From the NCBI RefSeq assembly GCF_019393635.1, contig NC_057864.1, forward strand, positions 446,170,822-446,234,821: a DNA stretch of 64,000 nucleotides, in the 5' to 3' direction. Both the position numbers and the translations under genes were made by a program. This stretch comes from Dromiciops gliroides. Its lineage: Eukaryota; Chordata; Mammalia; Microbiotheria; Microbiotheriidae. Below the pieces are notes generated by a model. It did no database searches. It was given only the letters and a program-made list of their open reading frames with translations, and was not told the origin of the DNA. Shown in pieces: positions 30,641-41,836 of the stretch; positions within the stretch are counted from its first letter, which is position 1; every line of letters begins with the position of its first letter.

Positions 30641-31272
30641 AAAATCAGAAGAGAGGCACATCACTTACTTTTTATAGTTATAGGTAGAAGATGAATTCTT
30701 AACCAAGAGAAAAAGGCAATTACACAAGATAAAGCCAATCATTTTGATTATCTGAAATAGAAAAGGTTTTGTTCAAATAAAGTGTGGTGGTAGTTACAAA
30801 AAGCCATGGTATTTCTGGTCTAGTATAGTATATAGTGTAAGGGAACAAATTAACTGAGGAAAAAAAACCCAAAATTTTGTATCATAAATCTCTGATAAGG
30901 TTTTGTTATCTAAGAGAGAGAGATTAAAATTCATTCCCCAATAGAAGAGTTGTGAAAAGATATGAACAAATAGATTTTAAAAGAATTGTAAACTATTAAT
31001 AATGTGAAAAATCGTTCACATCATTAATGCTAATAGAAATACAAATTGAAACCCTAAGGTTTCTTTTCTCAGTCCAAAAGATTGGCAAAGATGATAAAAG
31101 ACAGGAAAAGTTAGTGTTGTGGGAAGAAAAAGAAATTCCTGGTGGAGCTGTGAAATATACAACCATTATGAACAGCAACTTGGAATTATGAAAATAAAGT
31201 GATTAAAGAGATTCCGTTGCTATGTGTATACCCCCAAAGAGGTCTTTTTTTTTTTTTTAAAGAAAGGTTCCA

Positions 31273-31419
31273 GGGGCAGCTAGGTGTCACGGTGGATAGA
31301 GCACTGGACCTGGATTCAGGAGGACCTGAGTTCAAATGTGGCCTCAGACACTTAACCCTGGGCAAGTCACTTAACCCCAATTGCCTCACCAAAAAACAAA
31401 AAAAACAAAAGAAAAGAAA
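31273..31419 (+). repeat. Short SINE
   Basis: Flanked by 'agaaaggttcca' (31261-31272 and 31420-31431). The middle lacks part of the usual 'acacttactagctgtgtgac'. Confidence 0.9.
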
Positions 31420-31660
31420 AGAAAGGTTCCATGTATCCCAACATGTTTATAGTAGTACTTTTGGTGGTTGAAAAAAAAAAGTAAATGCCTGTCACTTGTA
31501 GAAAGCCTAAATAAACTGTGGTACATGAATGCAATGGAATGCTACTGTGCCATAAGAAATGACAAAGATAATGAATGTAGAGAAGCATGGAAAATCTCAT
31601 ATGAACTGATTCAAAGTGAAGTAAGCAGAGTTATAAAAAACAGCACACACAGTAATAGTA

Positions 31661-32199
31661 GGCCTCCACCAGTCTCGGACGACCATGGATCAGCGCCTTG
31701 AAGAGCCACAGGCCACAGTGTGGCTGTGCAGTCCGATACAGGAGCCACAGCTCCTGAGCGACTTATAAACGGTAACTGCCACATCCCGTGTTGTAACTAC
31801 CCCATGAAGAGTAGCTGGAGTGTCCTCTCCAGGGCGCTGGCCTGGGTGGATCAATTGGAAAACAAGCTGTTGCTCATGCAACAGGTTTTCTGTGAGGGAC
31901 AAATCCACCCTCTTCTCAATAATTCTCAGGAACTCAGCAGCCAGGTGATAAAGGCTTTATTTTCTTCTCATGAGAAGGAGGCACCCTAGTGTGCAGGTAG
32001 TGGGTGCCCAGAAAGGGGGCTCACAGGCCCTATTTTATACCCTAGTCCCTAATGCGAATGGACCTTCCCCTTTTTCATCACTGGTTGGGGTTACAATCTA
32101 TGTGCAAAAACTAGCTAATCCGAACACAGTATTCCCACCCCTCTTCCTTGTATGGGCATAACTCAGGAGTGGACCTTATACTTCCTTATATGGACAGAA
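31661..32199 (-). mobile_element. Unclassified insertion: GC-richer piece plus LTR-like sequence
   Basis: 31661-31890 ('ccaccagtctcggacgacca', 'ccagggcgctggcctgg') interrupts the L1 and resembles nothing I can name. 31891-32175 ('tgtgagggacaaatccacc', 'aaaggctttattttcttctc') looks like a - strand LTR with a reversed polyadenylation signal. Confidence 0.4.
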
Positions 32200-32610
32200 C
32201 TCTGATTTCAAATTTGGCCTCAGACACTCGACATTTACTAGCTGTGTGACCCTGGACAAATCATGGTTTTTAATCCTCATTGCCAAGGAAAAAAAAAGAG
32301 AAAGAAAGAAAGTGAATGTTGCAAAATTATAAATACCAAGCTTGGCCCCCAAATAAAAGCAATTAGAAAAAAAAAAGCCATCTATTTAATAACACATCTA
32401 TATATCCATACTATGTATACTTATAGCAGTGTATCATTGCAGTATTTTTGCATGTGGGGCCTGAGTCAAAGTGGCTTGCTGTGGGAAGTGTGGTAGTAAT
32501 GGTTACAAAAAGCCATGGTATTTCTGGTCACAAATCCCACAGATACTGCACTGTATGGAATAATATATAAGCTCATGCAATCATAGTTATGAAGCCGCAG
32601 CATAGTGTAA
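32200..32610 (+). repeat. SINE 3' fragment and L1-like remainder
   Basis: 'aaatttggcctcagacactc' and 'tttactagctgtgtgaccct' (32215-32290) are a headless SINE. The rest is A-rich L1-type text. Confidence 0.5.
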
Positions 32611-32812
32611 TGAAAAGAGTGGAGAATTTAGAGTCAGAAGGTCTGGGTTCAAATCCTGCCTCTGACACTATGTGACCCTGGGGAAGTCATTAGATTTTCA
32701 GTTTCCTCATTTTAAAAATGAGAATAATAGACTGCCTATCTGATGAGATGTGTATGAGGAGAGTACTTTGAAAACCTTAAAATGTTCCAGAAATATGAGT
32801 TATTATGATAAG
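32610..32812 (+). repeat. Full-length MIR-like CORE-SINE
   Basis: 'gggttcaaatcctgcctctg' (B box region), 'actatgtgaccctggggaag' and 'cagtttcctcattttaaaa' in order. Confidence 0.8.
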
Positions 32813-33480
32813 TGATTGTTTCCATGCTGCTATTTTGCCTATATTTGAAATTGCTTTAAATGCATTTGAAATTATTTTAAAATCTTACTTTAGTGTTCAA
32901 ATGAGTGCTGAAGTCAAGAAAAGAAAGTAGAATTTTAATAAGCAAAGCTTACAAAGTGATATGCTTTTAAAAAGAAATGTGAGGATCAATACTTAACATT
33001 TTGCACCCAAATGGTAGTGGGGTAAATGTTGTTCAGGTCAGGAAGCCTGATGTTTATATATCCAATCAAAGAAACATCAGTTAGGTGTCAGCTCTGTAAC
33101 TTCAGTTTTCCAATGAAGAAATTTCTTCTAAAAGATGATTTTATTAAAATAGGATTTGTGGGAAAAGAAGCAGTAATTGTATATCACACTGTAAAACATA
33201 ATCCCAGTTTCACATTTTGAGATTGAACTTCTTCCTACGTTGTTTGAATCTAAATTTCCATTAGCATGAATAAAAAGAAGGCATTTTCATTTTTAAGTTT
33301 TATTCGTGCTTTTTTTGAATTTTACATATCAATTCCTGACATAGCCCACCTTCTTCCACTGGAATGTTCCTTTGTAACAAAGGACAGTTAAGAAAAACTG
33401 AATAACAAAACCGCAATTGACAGTGTATACAACATTTTACATCTCTATTCTTTTACTGTTTTACCTAGAGATGGGTAGAG
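32813..33480. other. Intergenic, with a possible relic of a transposase-like frame
   Basis: 33122-33265 reads DDFIKIGFVGKEAVIVYHTVKH, then LFESKFPLA after a shift, which faintly recalls hAT-type transposase or zinc-finger fusion proteins. I cannot substantiate the match. Confidence 0.2.
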
Positions 33481-34534
33481 GTATGTTGTCCTCTAGGGGA
33501 CAAAAATTGGTAATTTCATTTAATTTGAAGGCCGTTCTCTATTAGCCTTGTTTTCCTTTACAACTTCGTGGTCCAGTATATATTGTTCTCCTGATTCTGC
33601 TTTCATCTCTTTGAAACAATTGATGTGTGTTTCCATGTTTTTTTGAATTATTCATATGCATTGCTTCTTGCAGTGCATTGCATTCATATGCCACAATGTG
33701 TGCACCCACTTTTGTTTCCAGATTTTTGCTACCATGAAAATTGAGCAAGGCAATTTTGAAAAATGTTCTTGCTCCAGAATCTCAAAATATTTTATGACCA
33801 GAATTGGGTGAGCATTTTTGTCTTAGCATTATGAAAGATTCATCTCATCCCAAAGATAAGAGGAATGTTTCTTTCTGAGGAAGATATTTTCATGGGAGTT
33901 CCAACTTTAGTGTAAAAATTCTTGAACTGGATCCTCTGCCTGGTGAAGTAGGTGACAATTGGATTATGATTTCTCCATTCTGAGCTGCACTAGACTTTTT
34001 GATAACACTGCAGTCATGTCAGCTAGTAATCCTGACTTCAGAAGTGCAAAAAGTATAGGTTTGAATCCTTTTTTTTTTTTCCCCAGAAAAGGTCAATTAA
34101 CTGCAATGGAATACTGGTAAGAATTGGTGCTTTTGCATAAATTTGCAACAACTGGACTAATGATGCATCCCACGTTCTTCTAGTTGACCTGGAAGTTAAC
34201 ATTGTAAAAAGTATTCCTTTTTTTCCCTCACATCTAGACTTTATAAGTGAAGACACTGAAATCCTTTTGTGATTTGTCAAAGTGTAGGACAGGTAAATTT
34301 TGTTATACTTCAACACAAGATTTCTGAGAGATGGGCTATTTTGGAAAGCATTTTAATAATGAGATTTATTTTTTCAGTTAAAAATGTTACTAGTAGTCTT
34401 TTGTTTATCATCATTTAATGTTTTAACGACATTTTATTTTTTTCCCAATGACATGAAAAGACAATTTTTAACATTCAATTTAAAAAAATGTTGAGTTCCA
34501 AATTTTCTCCTTTCCTCCATCACTTTCCCTCTAC
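33481..34534 (-). pseudogene. L1-derived fragment
   Basis: - strand text near 33600-33680 has the L1 ORF2 3' pattern ('tcaggagaacaatatatact'). 34440-34534 ('gagttccaaattttctcctt') is reversed L1 3' UTR. The 92-codon frame at 34316-34038 is unassigned. Confidence 0.45.
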
Positions 34535-34538
34535 CAAA

Positions 34539-35099
34539 TGTCACAGGGGAAATGGGGTACAGGGTTTGGGTAGGGGTAGGGGTTTGGGGTCCTTAGGAAT
34601 TCCTCTTTAAAGAATTACACCCTCTTGCACACCAAAGCAGTTAGAATAAGATGGTAGTTTATTTAGGGGAAGGGAAGGGAGGGGAAGGGAAGAGAAACCA
34701 TGAAAGAAATCCTTGGATTTCTCATGGGGAGAGAGGTATGGCACAAAGCATGTGGCTTTGAGATACCAATCTCCTCGAGCAGGAGACTGGCAGGTACTTT
34801 TATAGAGGACTGATGGGGGGAGGGTGACCATCTGACTGTGGAAAGTTCCTTTAGTGAGAGAGGACCATCCCCCACTGGTGGTGACTAGAGGAATTGGGTG
34901 AGGGGTGGCTACAGATCTCTCAAGCCATCTCTCTCTTCAGGACCCAAAGGCAGCAGCCACACCCAAATTTATCTCCCCAGGGGTAAGGGAGACCAGACTT
35001 ATCTCTCTAGGCGTGTCTGTCCTCTGGTTTAGTTTCTCAAAGGAGAAGATTGTTTGATGTGCCCCAGAGAACTTCTAGGGTACTCTGGGTCCCATGACA
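34539..35099 (-). mobile_element. Solo LTR, third family
   Basis: Reverse of the 21918 type: on the - strand it runs from TGTCATGGGA to CCCCTGTGACA, with 'agttagaataagatggtagt' and 'cttttatagaggactgatgg' matching. Flanks caaa (34535-34538) and ctaa (35100-35103) are an imperfect 4-bp duplication. Confidence 0.8.
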
Positions 35100-35103
35100 C
35101 TAA

Positions 35104-35421
35104 GATGGTAATTTTCTATAGCTTACATATACTCAATCATGTTACTATTCTTTAAAAAAAAATTTTAATTGTTACAATTATTCTTTATAACTTTTTGAAC
35201 ATGCAAGGTCATTATTTTGGGTTTGCTTTTTGCAAAATGATGCTATCATTTTCCATGTTGCTATTTCCAACATGGAAAGGCTGAACATATCAGCATTAGG
35301 ATCTATACATTATCACATTCAGTTGTAAGAGGATTTTGCAGAAGAATTTCCAAGCCTTTGTTGCTCAAAGACAGTTTGAGAAGAAAATTGCTTGTGATCG
35401 CATTCATAGTAAACATTTGCA
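35104..35421. other. Unassigned AT-rich stretch
   Basis: No gene. It contains the inverted words 'ttccatgttgctatttcc' and 'aacatggaaagg' near 35250-35280. Confidence 0.35.
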
Positions 35422-35586
35422 GGGGCAGCTAGATGGCACAGTGGATAAAGCACTGGCCCTGAATTCAGGAGGACCTGAGTTCAAATTTGACCTCAGACAC
35501 TTAACACTTACTAGCTGTGTGACCCTGGGCAAGTCACTTAACTCTCATTGCCCTGACAAAAAAACCCCAACCCCCCCCCAAACAAA
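35422..35586 (+). repeat. Short SINE
   Basis: Flanked by the 17-bp word 'catagtaaacatttgca' (35405-35421 and 35587-35603). Confidence 0.95.
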
Positions 35587-35717
35587 CATAGTAAACATTT
35601 GCAACATGAAAATGGGGAACTCTGGATCAATTGTTTGTTCTGAAGATCTGAACCTTTGGAAGTGGAATCTTGATAGACTTTATCAGATTCTAAATTAAGT
35701 TAAAAAATAGCAGGTAA

Positions 35718-35885
35718 GGGGCAACTAGGTGGCACAGTGGATAGAGCACCGGCCCTGGATTCAGGAGGACCTGAGTTCAAATCCAACCTCAGACACTTAA
35801 CACTTACTAGCTGTGTGACCCTAGGCAAGTAACTTAACCCCAATTGCCTCACCCCCAAATAAATAAATAAATAAATAAATAAATG
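35718..35885 (+). repeat. Short SINE with (AAAT)n tail
   Basis: Flanked by 'aaaatagcaggtaag' before it and from 35886. The tail is (aaat)n. Confidence 0.92.
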
Positions 35886-35919
35886 AAAATAGCAGGTAAG
35901 GGATCATTCAGAGAAGAAT

Positions 35920-36139
35920 GGGCAGCTAGATGGTACAGTAGATAAGAGTTCAGCCTCAGACACTTACTAGCTGTGTGACCCTGGCCAAGTCACTTAACCC
36001 TATTTGCCTTAGTTTCCTCATCTGTCAAATGGGCTAGAGAAGGAAATGGCAAACTAATTTAATATCTCTGCTAAGAAAACACCAAATGGGGTCAAGAAGA
36101 ATCAGACATGACTGAAAAATAACTGAATAACAACAAAAA
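35920..36139 (+). repeat. Mar1-like long SINE
   Basis: SINE head, then 'agtttcctcatctgtcaaat', 'gaaggaaatggcaaac' and 'aaatggggtcaagaagaatc', the longer 3' region shared with 56829-57085. Confidence 0.8.
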
Positions 36140-36238
36140 TCTAGAGAAGACATGGACTCTTTTCGAAAATACATTCAATTTAAGTCAACAATAATAATTG
36201 CTAGCATTTATATTTAAGCTTTGTAAAGTACTTTATAA

Positions 36239-36850
36239 GTCATTCCCAAAAAGAGAAAAAGACCCATTTGTACAAAAATATTTATAGCAGCTCTTTTTGT
36301 GGTGGCTAAGAATTGGAAATCAAAGGAATGCCCATCAATTGAGGAATGGCTAAACAAGCTGTAGTAGGTATATGATGGTGATGGAATATTATTATGCTAT
36401 AAGAAATGACAAGCAGGATGACTTCAGAAAGTCCAAGAAAGACTTACATGAACTAATATATAGTGAAGTGAGCAAAACCAGGAGAACATTGTGCACAGAG
36501 ACAGCAATATTGTTTGATGAAGAACTGTGAATGACTTAACTATTCTCAGCAATACAATTGTCCAAGATGATGAAGCAGACCATCTACCTCCAAAGAAAGA
36601 ACTGATACTGATTGAACACAGACTGATGAAGCATGCTATTCTTCACCTTCATTTTTTTCTTTTATTCAAGTTTTCTTGTACAAAATTATTAATATGTTAA
36701 TGTTTTACATAATTGCACATGTATAACCTATATCTGATTGCTTACCACCTCAGGGAAGGTGGATGGGGTGGGAAGGGAAAGGAAGGAGGGATAGAATTTG
36801 GAATTCAAAAGTTTAAATAAAAATGTTTAGTATAAAAAAAAAAAAAAACC
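36239..36850 (+). mobile_element. 5'-truncated L1 copy (ORF2 end, 3' UTR, poly(A))
   Basis: Target word 'aaagtactttataa' stands at 36225-36238 and 36851-36864. The copy reads ORF2 C-terminal text (LFVVAKNWKSKECPSIEEWL), then a G-rich 3' UTR ('aggtggatggggtgggaag') and an A tail: a textbook 5'-truncated retrotransposition. Confidence 0.9.
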
Positions 36851-36977
36851 AAAGTACTTTATAAATATTCCCTCATTTTTTACTCACAACAACCCTAGGA
36901 GGTAAGTGCTATTCTTCTCACTTTACTGGAAATGAGGAAAGTGAGGTTAAGTGCTTTGCTCAAGGTCACATAGCTAG

Positions 36978-37140
36978 GGAGGCATCTGGGTGGCACAATG
37001 GATAAAACACCTGCCCTGGATTCAGGAGGACCTGAGTTCAAATTTGGCCTTAGACACTTGACACTTACTACCTGTGTGACCCTGGGCAAGTCACTTAACC
37101 TCATTGCCCCACACCAAAAAAAAAAAAAAAAGAAAAAGAA
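36978..37140 (+). repeat. Short SINE nested in MIR
   Basis: Flanked by 'aaggtcacatagctag' (36962-36977 and 37141-37156). Confidence 0.95.
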
Positions 37141-37235
37141 AAGGTCACATAGCTAGTAAGTGTCTGAGGACAGATTTGAATACAGGTTTCCCTGACTTCA
37201 GGTCTTCTCCACTGAGACACCTGCTGCCAATAACT

Positions 37236-38299
37236 ATTCGTTAATTTCTGTGTAAGGCACTCCAGTAGATGCTAATGAAGCAAAAATGAAAAAGGGTATA
37301 TAGTCCCTGTCCTCAAGAAGCTTACAGTTTTATAAGGGAACTAAGATATATACAGAAACAAGTCTGATTCAAGATTGAATGTGATAGTAGCTCATGTTTC
37401 TACAATTCTTTAGTGCTCCCAAGATGTTTTTTTTGCAACAACACAATGAAGGTAAAAGCAAAGGAGAGAGTCAAGCAAAGGCTTGGAGAAAATTTGCAAA
37501 GATACAGATCACTTTTAGCTGGTGGCTTAATATAGGAGGTAGTACTTGATCTTAGACTGGTATTTGTGTGAGTAAAGAAGAGAAGATGGCAAGAAATGGT
37601 GTAGAGGTAGATTCAACAGGAATTATCAACCAGTTGAGCGTAGGGAGAGAAAGAAGCCCAAATTTCCAGTCTGGATAATTGGGAAGATGGTGTGCATGCC
37701 ATGAAGAATAGGGAAAGAGTATGTTGGGGCAGGGTTTTTTTTGGGGAAATGATGAATGCTCTTTCCACTTTGATGTAAGATGATCTTTTAAATGGATTTT
37801 ATGTCCTCAGATAATATTTTAATAAGAATTTTCAAGCCAAATGTAATGAGAGAAAAGTACTTACAGATCAGAGATGACTTGATATACTTAAGGATTTTTA
37901 TCATGAGAACATTAGTATTCCAACCATAAAGAAAATGTGTGAATTCATCCTCTCAGTGCCAGGAAAGAGTGCTGAAATTGAAAGGTCATTTTTGCTGATT
38001 AACAACTTTTGGGGACAAGAAAAATAATTGATGATCATTGAAACCATAGAGGCTCTCTCGATAATTTAAAAGAATTATTTAGAGATGATGAGAGATGTTT
38101 AAAAGAGTTAAGGCTACATAATTATTGAGGAAGCTAAATTACTTCTTTCAGATAAGTAACAGTGGAACAATAAATATGACATTAACTTCAGCATTGATCA
38201 GGAAAGAAAATGATACTGTATTAATTGATGAATGGATGAATGAAATAGCATTTATTATAGGCTTGCTATGTGCCACGCTCTATGCTAAGTGCTAAGGAT
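37236..38299. other. Intergenic stretch
   Basis: 37240-37365 is an old SINE-type 3' half ('agtccctgtcctcaagaagc'). 37380-38210 has no gene and nothing I can name. 38240-38300 starts another old SINE, interrupted by the SINE at 38316. Confidence 0.4.
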
Positions 38300-38315
38300 A
38301 AAACTACAAAAACAA

Positions 38316-38473
38316 GGGGCAGCTAGGTGGTGCAGTGGATAGAGCACCGGCCCTGGAGTCAGGAGGACCTGAGTTCAAATTTGACCTCAGACACTTAACA
38401 CTTACTAGCTGTGTGACCCTGGGCAAGTCGCTTAAGCCCAAACGCCTCACCAAAAACCAACCAAACAAACAAA
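38316..38473 (+). repeat. Short SINE
   Basis: Flanked by 'aaaactacaaaaacaa' and 'aaaactacagaaacaa'. Confidence 0.92.
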
Positions 38474-38529
38474 AAAACTACAGAAACAAAACCACACTTG
38501 CCCTCAAGAAACTTACATTCTAACAGGGG

Positions 38530-38643
38530 AGAGAACACACACACATTATACATACATGCATAAATATGTGTATATACATATATACTATATACATACACAT
38601 ACATACATATGTGTAAACACATCCATCCATATTTCCATCCATC

Positions 38644-38696
<53 letters not shown>

Positions 38697-38700
38697 CATA
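38530..38700. repeat. Simple repeats (CATA/CATC)n and (CA)n
   Basis: Alternating 'acatacat' runs, then 'catccatccat' and a (ca)n run of about 50 bp at 38644-38694. Reading frames across it are artefacts. Confidence 0.95.
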
Positions 38701-39470
38701 TACAAATCAAATACAAGATAACCTTGGAGGGGAAGGCACTAGTTCCTGGGAAGACATCATGCTGTTGGTGACCTACTGAGTCTTAAAGGCAGCTGGGGAT
38801 TCCAAGAGACAGAAGTGTGATGAGGGGGCATTAGAGGAATAGGAAACAGTTTGTGCAAAGATATGGAGATAGAAGATGAAGTGTTGGCCTGGATGGACAG
38901 CAAATAATCAGCATGTCTAGACCTGGGAGAACAGAGTGAGGAGTAATGTATGAATAGACTGGAAAGAAGGTAGAAAAGAACCAAGTAAGGCAGAGGTTAA
39001 ATTCCAGAAGAATTTATATGTGATTCTAGAGATAATAGGGAACCATTGGAATCTAGTGAACAGGGAGGAGTGGCACGGTCTTGTGTTTTAGGGAAAAAAG
39101 CTGTGCAATAAGGACCCCATAGAGTGGGAAGACTTGAGGCAGGTAGACCAATTAGGAGGCTACTGAAATTTTACCGGCAGGATCGATGAGGTGCTAAGAA
39201 GATGTGACAAGGATGATGATCCAGTGAAAGAAACTGAGAGAATGGCCAGATGGGGAGTCGGAGAACCAAGAGAAGAGTCACAAAAACATAGAAAAGGAGG
39301 GATTAATACTGAAGAGAGGGGGAGGAATGGTGTGGGCTAAAGGTAGAGAGGTCAAGAAGGATGAAGACAAAATCCTCAAGATTTTAATAATTGATGTTTA
39401 CCCCTTAATGAATTTTATTAATTTTTATTATATAGTATGTATTTCTCTAGTTCTACTTACTTCACTCTGC
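38701..39470. repeat. Old interspersed repeat, unclassified
   Basis: 'aaccttggaggggaaggcac', 'gtcttaaaggcagctgggga' and 'ataatagggaaccattggaa' recall a marsupial repeat whose pieces recur at 57140-57330 and 59690-60180. From about 39420 there is reversed L1 3' text ('tctacttacttcactctgc'). Confidence 0.45.
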
Positions 39471-39480
39471 ATTTGTTTCT

Positions 39481-39638
39481 TTCTTTTTTGGGGGGTGGGG
39501 GGGTGAGGCATTTGGGGTTAAGTGACTTGCCCAAGGTCACACAGCTAGTTAAGTGTCAAGTGTCTGAGGCTGGATTTGAACTCAGGTCCTCCTGTATCCA
39601 GGGCCGGTGCTCTACCCACTGTGCCACATAGCTGCCCC
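39481..39638 (-). repeat. Short SINE
   Basis: Flanked by 'tgcatttgtttct' (39468-39480 and 39639-39651). Confidence 0.93.
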
Positions 39639-39667
39639 TGCATTTGTTTCTGTAGGTCTTTCCATGT

Positions 39668-39820
39668 CTTTTTTTTTTTTTAAGTGAGGCAATGGGGGTT
39701 AAGTGACTTGCCCAGGGTCACACAGCTAGTAAGTGTTAAGTGTCGAGGCTGGATTTGAACTCAGGCCCTCTTGAATCCAGGGCCGGTGCTCTATCCACTG
39801 AGACACCTAGCCGCGCCCCC
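39668..39820 (-). repeat. Short SINE
   Basis: Reversed SINE ending 'acacctagccgcgcccc', 30 bp after the previous one. Both sit in the same reversed L1 fragment. Confidence 0.88.
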
Positions 39821-39839
39821 CCCTCCCCATTTCTTATAC

Positions 39840-40550
39840 TACTCCTCTGGGTAAGTCACCCTGAGCCACCACCCTGGTGGTGGTCCTCCTCACCTCAGGC
39901 CCAGACTATTGCCATAACCTGGTGGTGGGTCTCCCAGCCTCCAGTATCTCTCCACTCCAGTCCATCCTTCAATCAGCCACTAAGGTGATTCTCCTAGAGC
40001 ACAGGTCGCACTATGTCACCTCCCTATTCAATAAACTCTAGCAGTTCCCTGTCACTTCCAGAATCCAAGAGAAAACCTTTTCTTTGGCTTTTAAAGCCCT
40101 TTGTAACCTGGGCTCTTCTTCCCTTTCTAATCTTCTTGCACATTACTCCCCTCCACATACTCTTCAGTCTCGTGACATGGGCCTCATTCCTGGTTTTTGC
40201 ACATGACAAAATCATCTTCCAGATTTTGAGTGTTTTCATTGGCTTTCCTCCATGCCTGGAATGTCCTTCTCTTTCCTCCTGTCTGCCTCCTGGCTTCCCT
40301 GAATTCCTTCAGGTATCAGGGAAAGTCTTCCCTTTGGTAAGAATTCCTGCTTAATCTTAGTGCCCTCTGAGATTATCTCCAATTTATCTTGCAAATATCT
40401 TGTTCATACATGGTCTTTTCCATGTAAGGCTCCTCAATAATATTCCTTGAGAGTAGAGACTTTTTTTTTCTTTATAAATCTTCAGTGCTTTAGCACAAGG
40501 CCAAACATACAGCACATGATTAATAAATGCTTATTGACTGACTTTTCATT
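39840..40550 (+). repeat. L2-type LINE 3' end
   Basis: The order of words is that of L2: 'gcacaggtcgcactatgtca', 'ttaaagccctttgtaacctg', 'gcctggaatgtccttctctt', 'gattaataaatgcttattga'. No open frame. Confidence 0.7.
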
Positions 40551-40687
40551 TTGCAAAAATAGCATTAAGATTCTTCTCCTGGGTGAGGCTCTGAATAAAT
40601 GCAGAAGGAACTCCAAGGAGATAGAATGTATGCTTTGAGTTGATGATATTAAGATCCTTCTCCTGTGTGACTGTTTTTGGTTTTGCT

Positions 40688-40689
<2 letters not shown>

Positions 40690-40722
<33 letters not shown>
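40690..40722. repeat. Poly(C) tract
   Basis: An uninterrupted run of more than 30 C within 'gcttcc...ccgcccttt'. The opposite strand is a long poly(G). Confidence 0.95.
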
Positions 40723-40723
<1 letters not shown>

Positions 40724-41596
40724 CCCTTTTTATTTGCATGCAGAGACTAGTGTTCTGTGAGAGGAAGAAGATAAACCCCAGTGAAAAGAATTCTTTAGTT
40801 TGAAACCTCTGCTAGAATTGTGTTCTGGCCAATAAAAAACCCAAAACTCTGTTGGCCAAGTTAAAGGTGGATGAATAGTTCTAATAACTAATTTCTGCAA
40901 CATTTTAGAAAGTGCTAGGTGCTGTCTTTTCAACAACCTTGTAAGGTGGGTAGGGCTAGTATTTTTAATTCCTATTTTAATATGAAGAGACTGAAACCCA
41001 GAGAGGTCACAGCATTAGTTGGGGTTAGGATCCAGATCTTTTTACTAACAAAAGCCTGGGCTTCCCATACTCATTTCTAGGGTACCAGAAAGAGTTATGA
41101 GTATCCTGAACACTCCAGACAAGGTACTGGCTAGATTATGACAAGGGTAGCAGTGATGCGAGTTGGCCAATAAAATAGAGCTTGTGGTAGCAGTGCGGGG
41201 GGCCTCATGGAAGTTGGAGACTTGATTTCTGTTGATTTCCTACTCTCAGGATTGGGAGAAAAACCTTGGCAGGTGTTTCAGTCATATGGCTGTGAGATGA
41301 GGCTTGGAGGCTATTCGGATGCTGGCATTTTTGATCAAGATAACATGGTTTGGTCCCTCAGTCTTGGACTGATAAAATCAGGAGAATTCCCTTAAGTTTA
41401 GTCTCCCAGGGGCAAAAAACCCAAAAAACCTTCTCTGTGGGTATTTGGTCAACTCAATTTTAGCTTCAAAGAAATATACTATTTCAAATATGGTTATAGC
41501 CTGGGTATCCCTGATAACATATTCTGTTTTACCAGATACTCAGTTGGCTGGTCAAATCACCCACCGTCTGCTACTCTATACCCATATTATATGTTT
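40723..41596. other. Intergenic stretch with MIR fragment
   Basis: 40900-41045 reads as reversed MIR ('ctgaaacccagagaggtcac'). The rest shows no gene and no structure I can name. Confidence 0.4.
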
Positions 41597-41836
41597 TTCA
41601 GTCCTGTCTGATTCTTTGTGACTCAATTTGAGGTTTTCTTGGAGGAGACCCTAGAGTGGTTTGCCATTTCTTTCTCTAGCTCACTTTACAGATAGGGAAA
41701 CTGAGTCAAACAGGGTTAAGTGACTTACCCAGGGTCACACAGCTGTTAAGTATCTGAGGCTGGATCTGAACTCAGGGAGATGAGTCTTCCCTCTTCCAGG
41801 TCTGGCACTCGAACTGCTACGCCACCTAGCTGTCTA
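41597..41836 (-). repeat. Mar1-like long SINE
   Basis: Reversed: 'agtcctgtctgattctttgt', 'gtggtttgccatttctttct', 'ggtcacacagctgttaagta' and 'gccacctagctgtct'. Confidence 0.8.

Larger units (their letters stand above)
30290..31660 (+). pseudogene. L1 ORF2 C-terminal fragment
   Basis: Decayed ORF2 3' text such as 'KEIPLLCVYPQRGL' near 31205 and 'LNKLWYMNAMECYCAIR' near 31510. SINEs interrupt it at 30478 and 31273. A short word 'acaaaaagccatggtatttc' at about 30796 recurs at about 32505. Confidence 0.6.
36190..37235 (-). repeat. MIR-like element split by an L1 3' end and a SINE
   Basis: MIR pieces at 36190-36238, 36851-36977 and 37141-37230 form one reversed MIR ('aagtactttataa', 'caaggtcacatagctag', 'taagtgtctgaggac') once the two insertions are recognised. 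Confidence 0.8.

Noticed and set aside
33026..33260. hAT-like transposase domain
   Set aside because: Only one short stretch plus a frame-shifted word recalls such proteins; not enough to call.
34038..34316. 92-codon - frame as a possible gene piece
   Set aside because: No homologue recognised and it is surrounded by L1 fragments.
38530..38700. Tandem array as CRISPR-like
   Set aside because: It is a plain dinucleotide/tetranucleotide microsatellite in a mammalian genome, with no spaced repeats.
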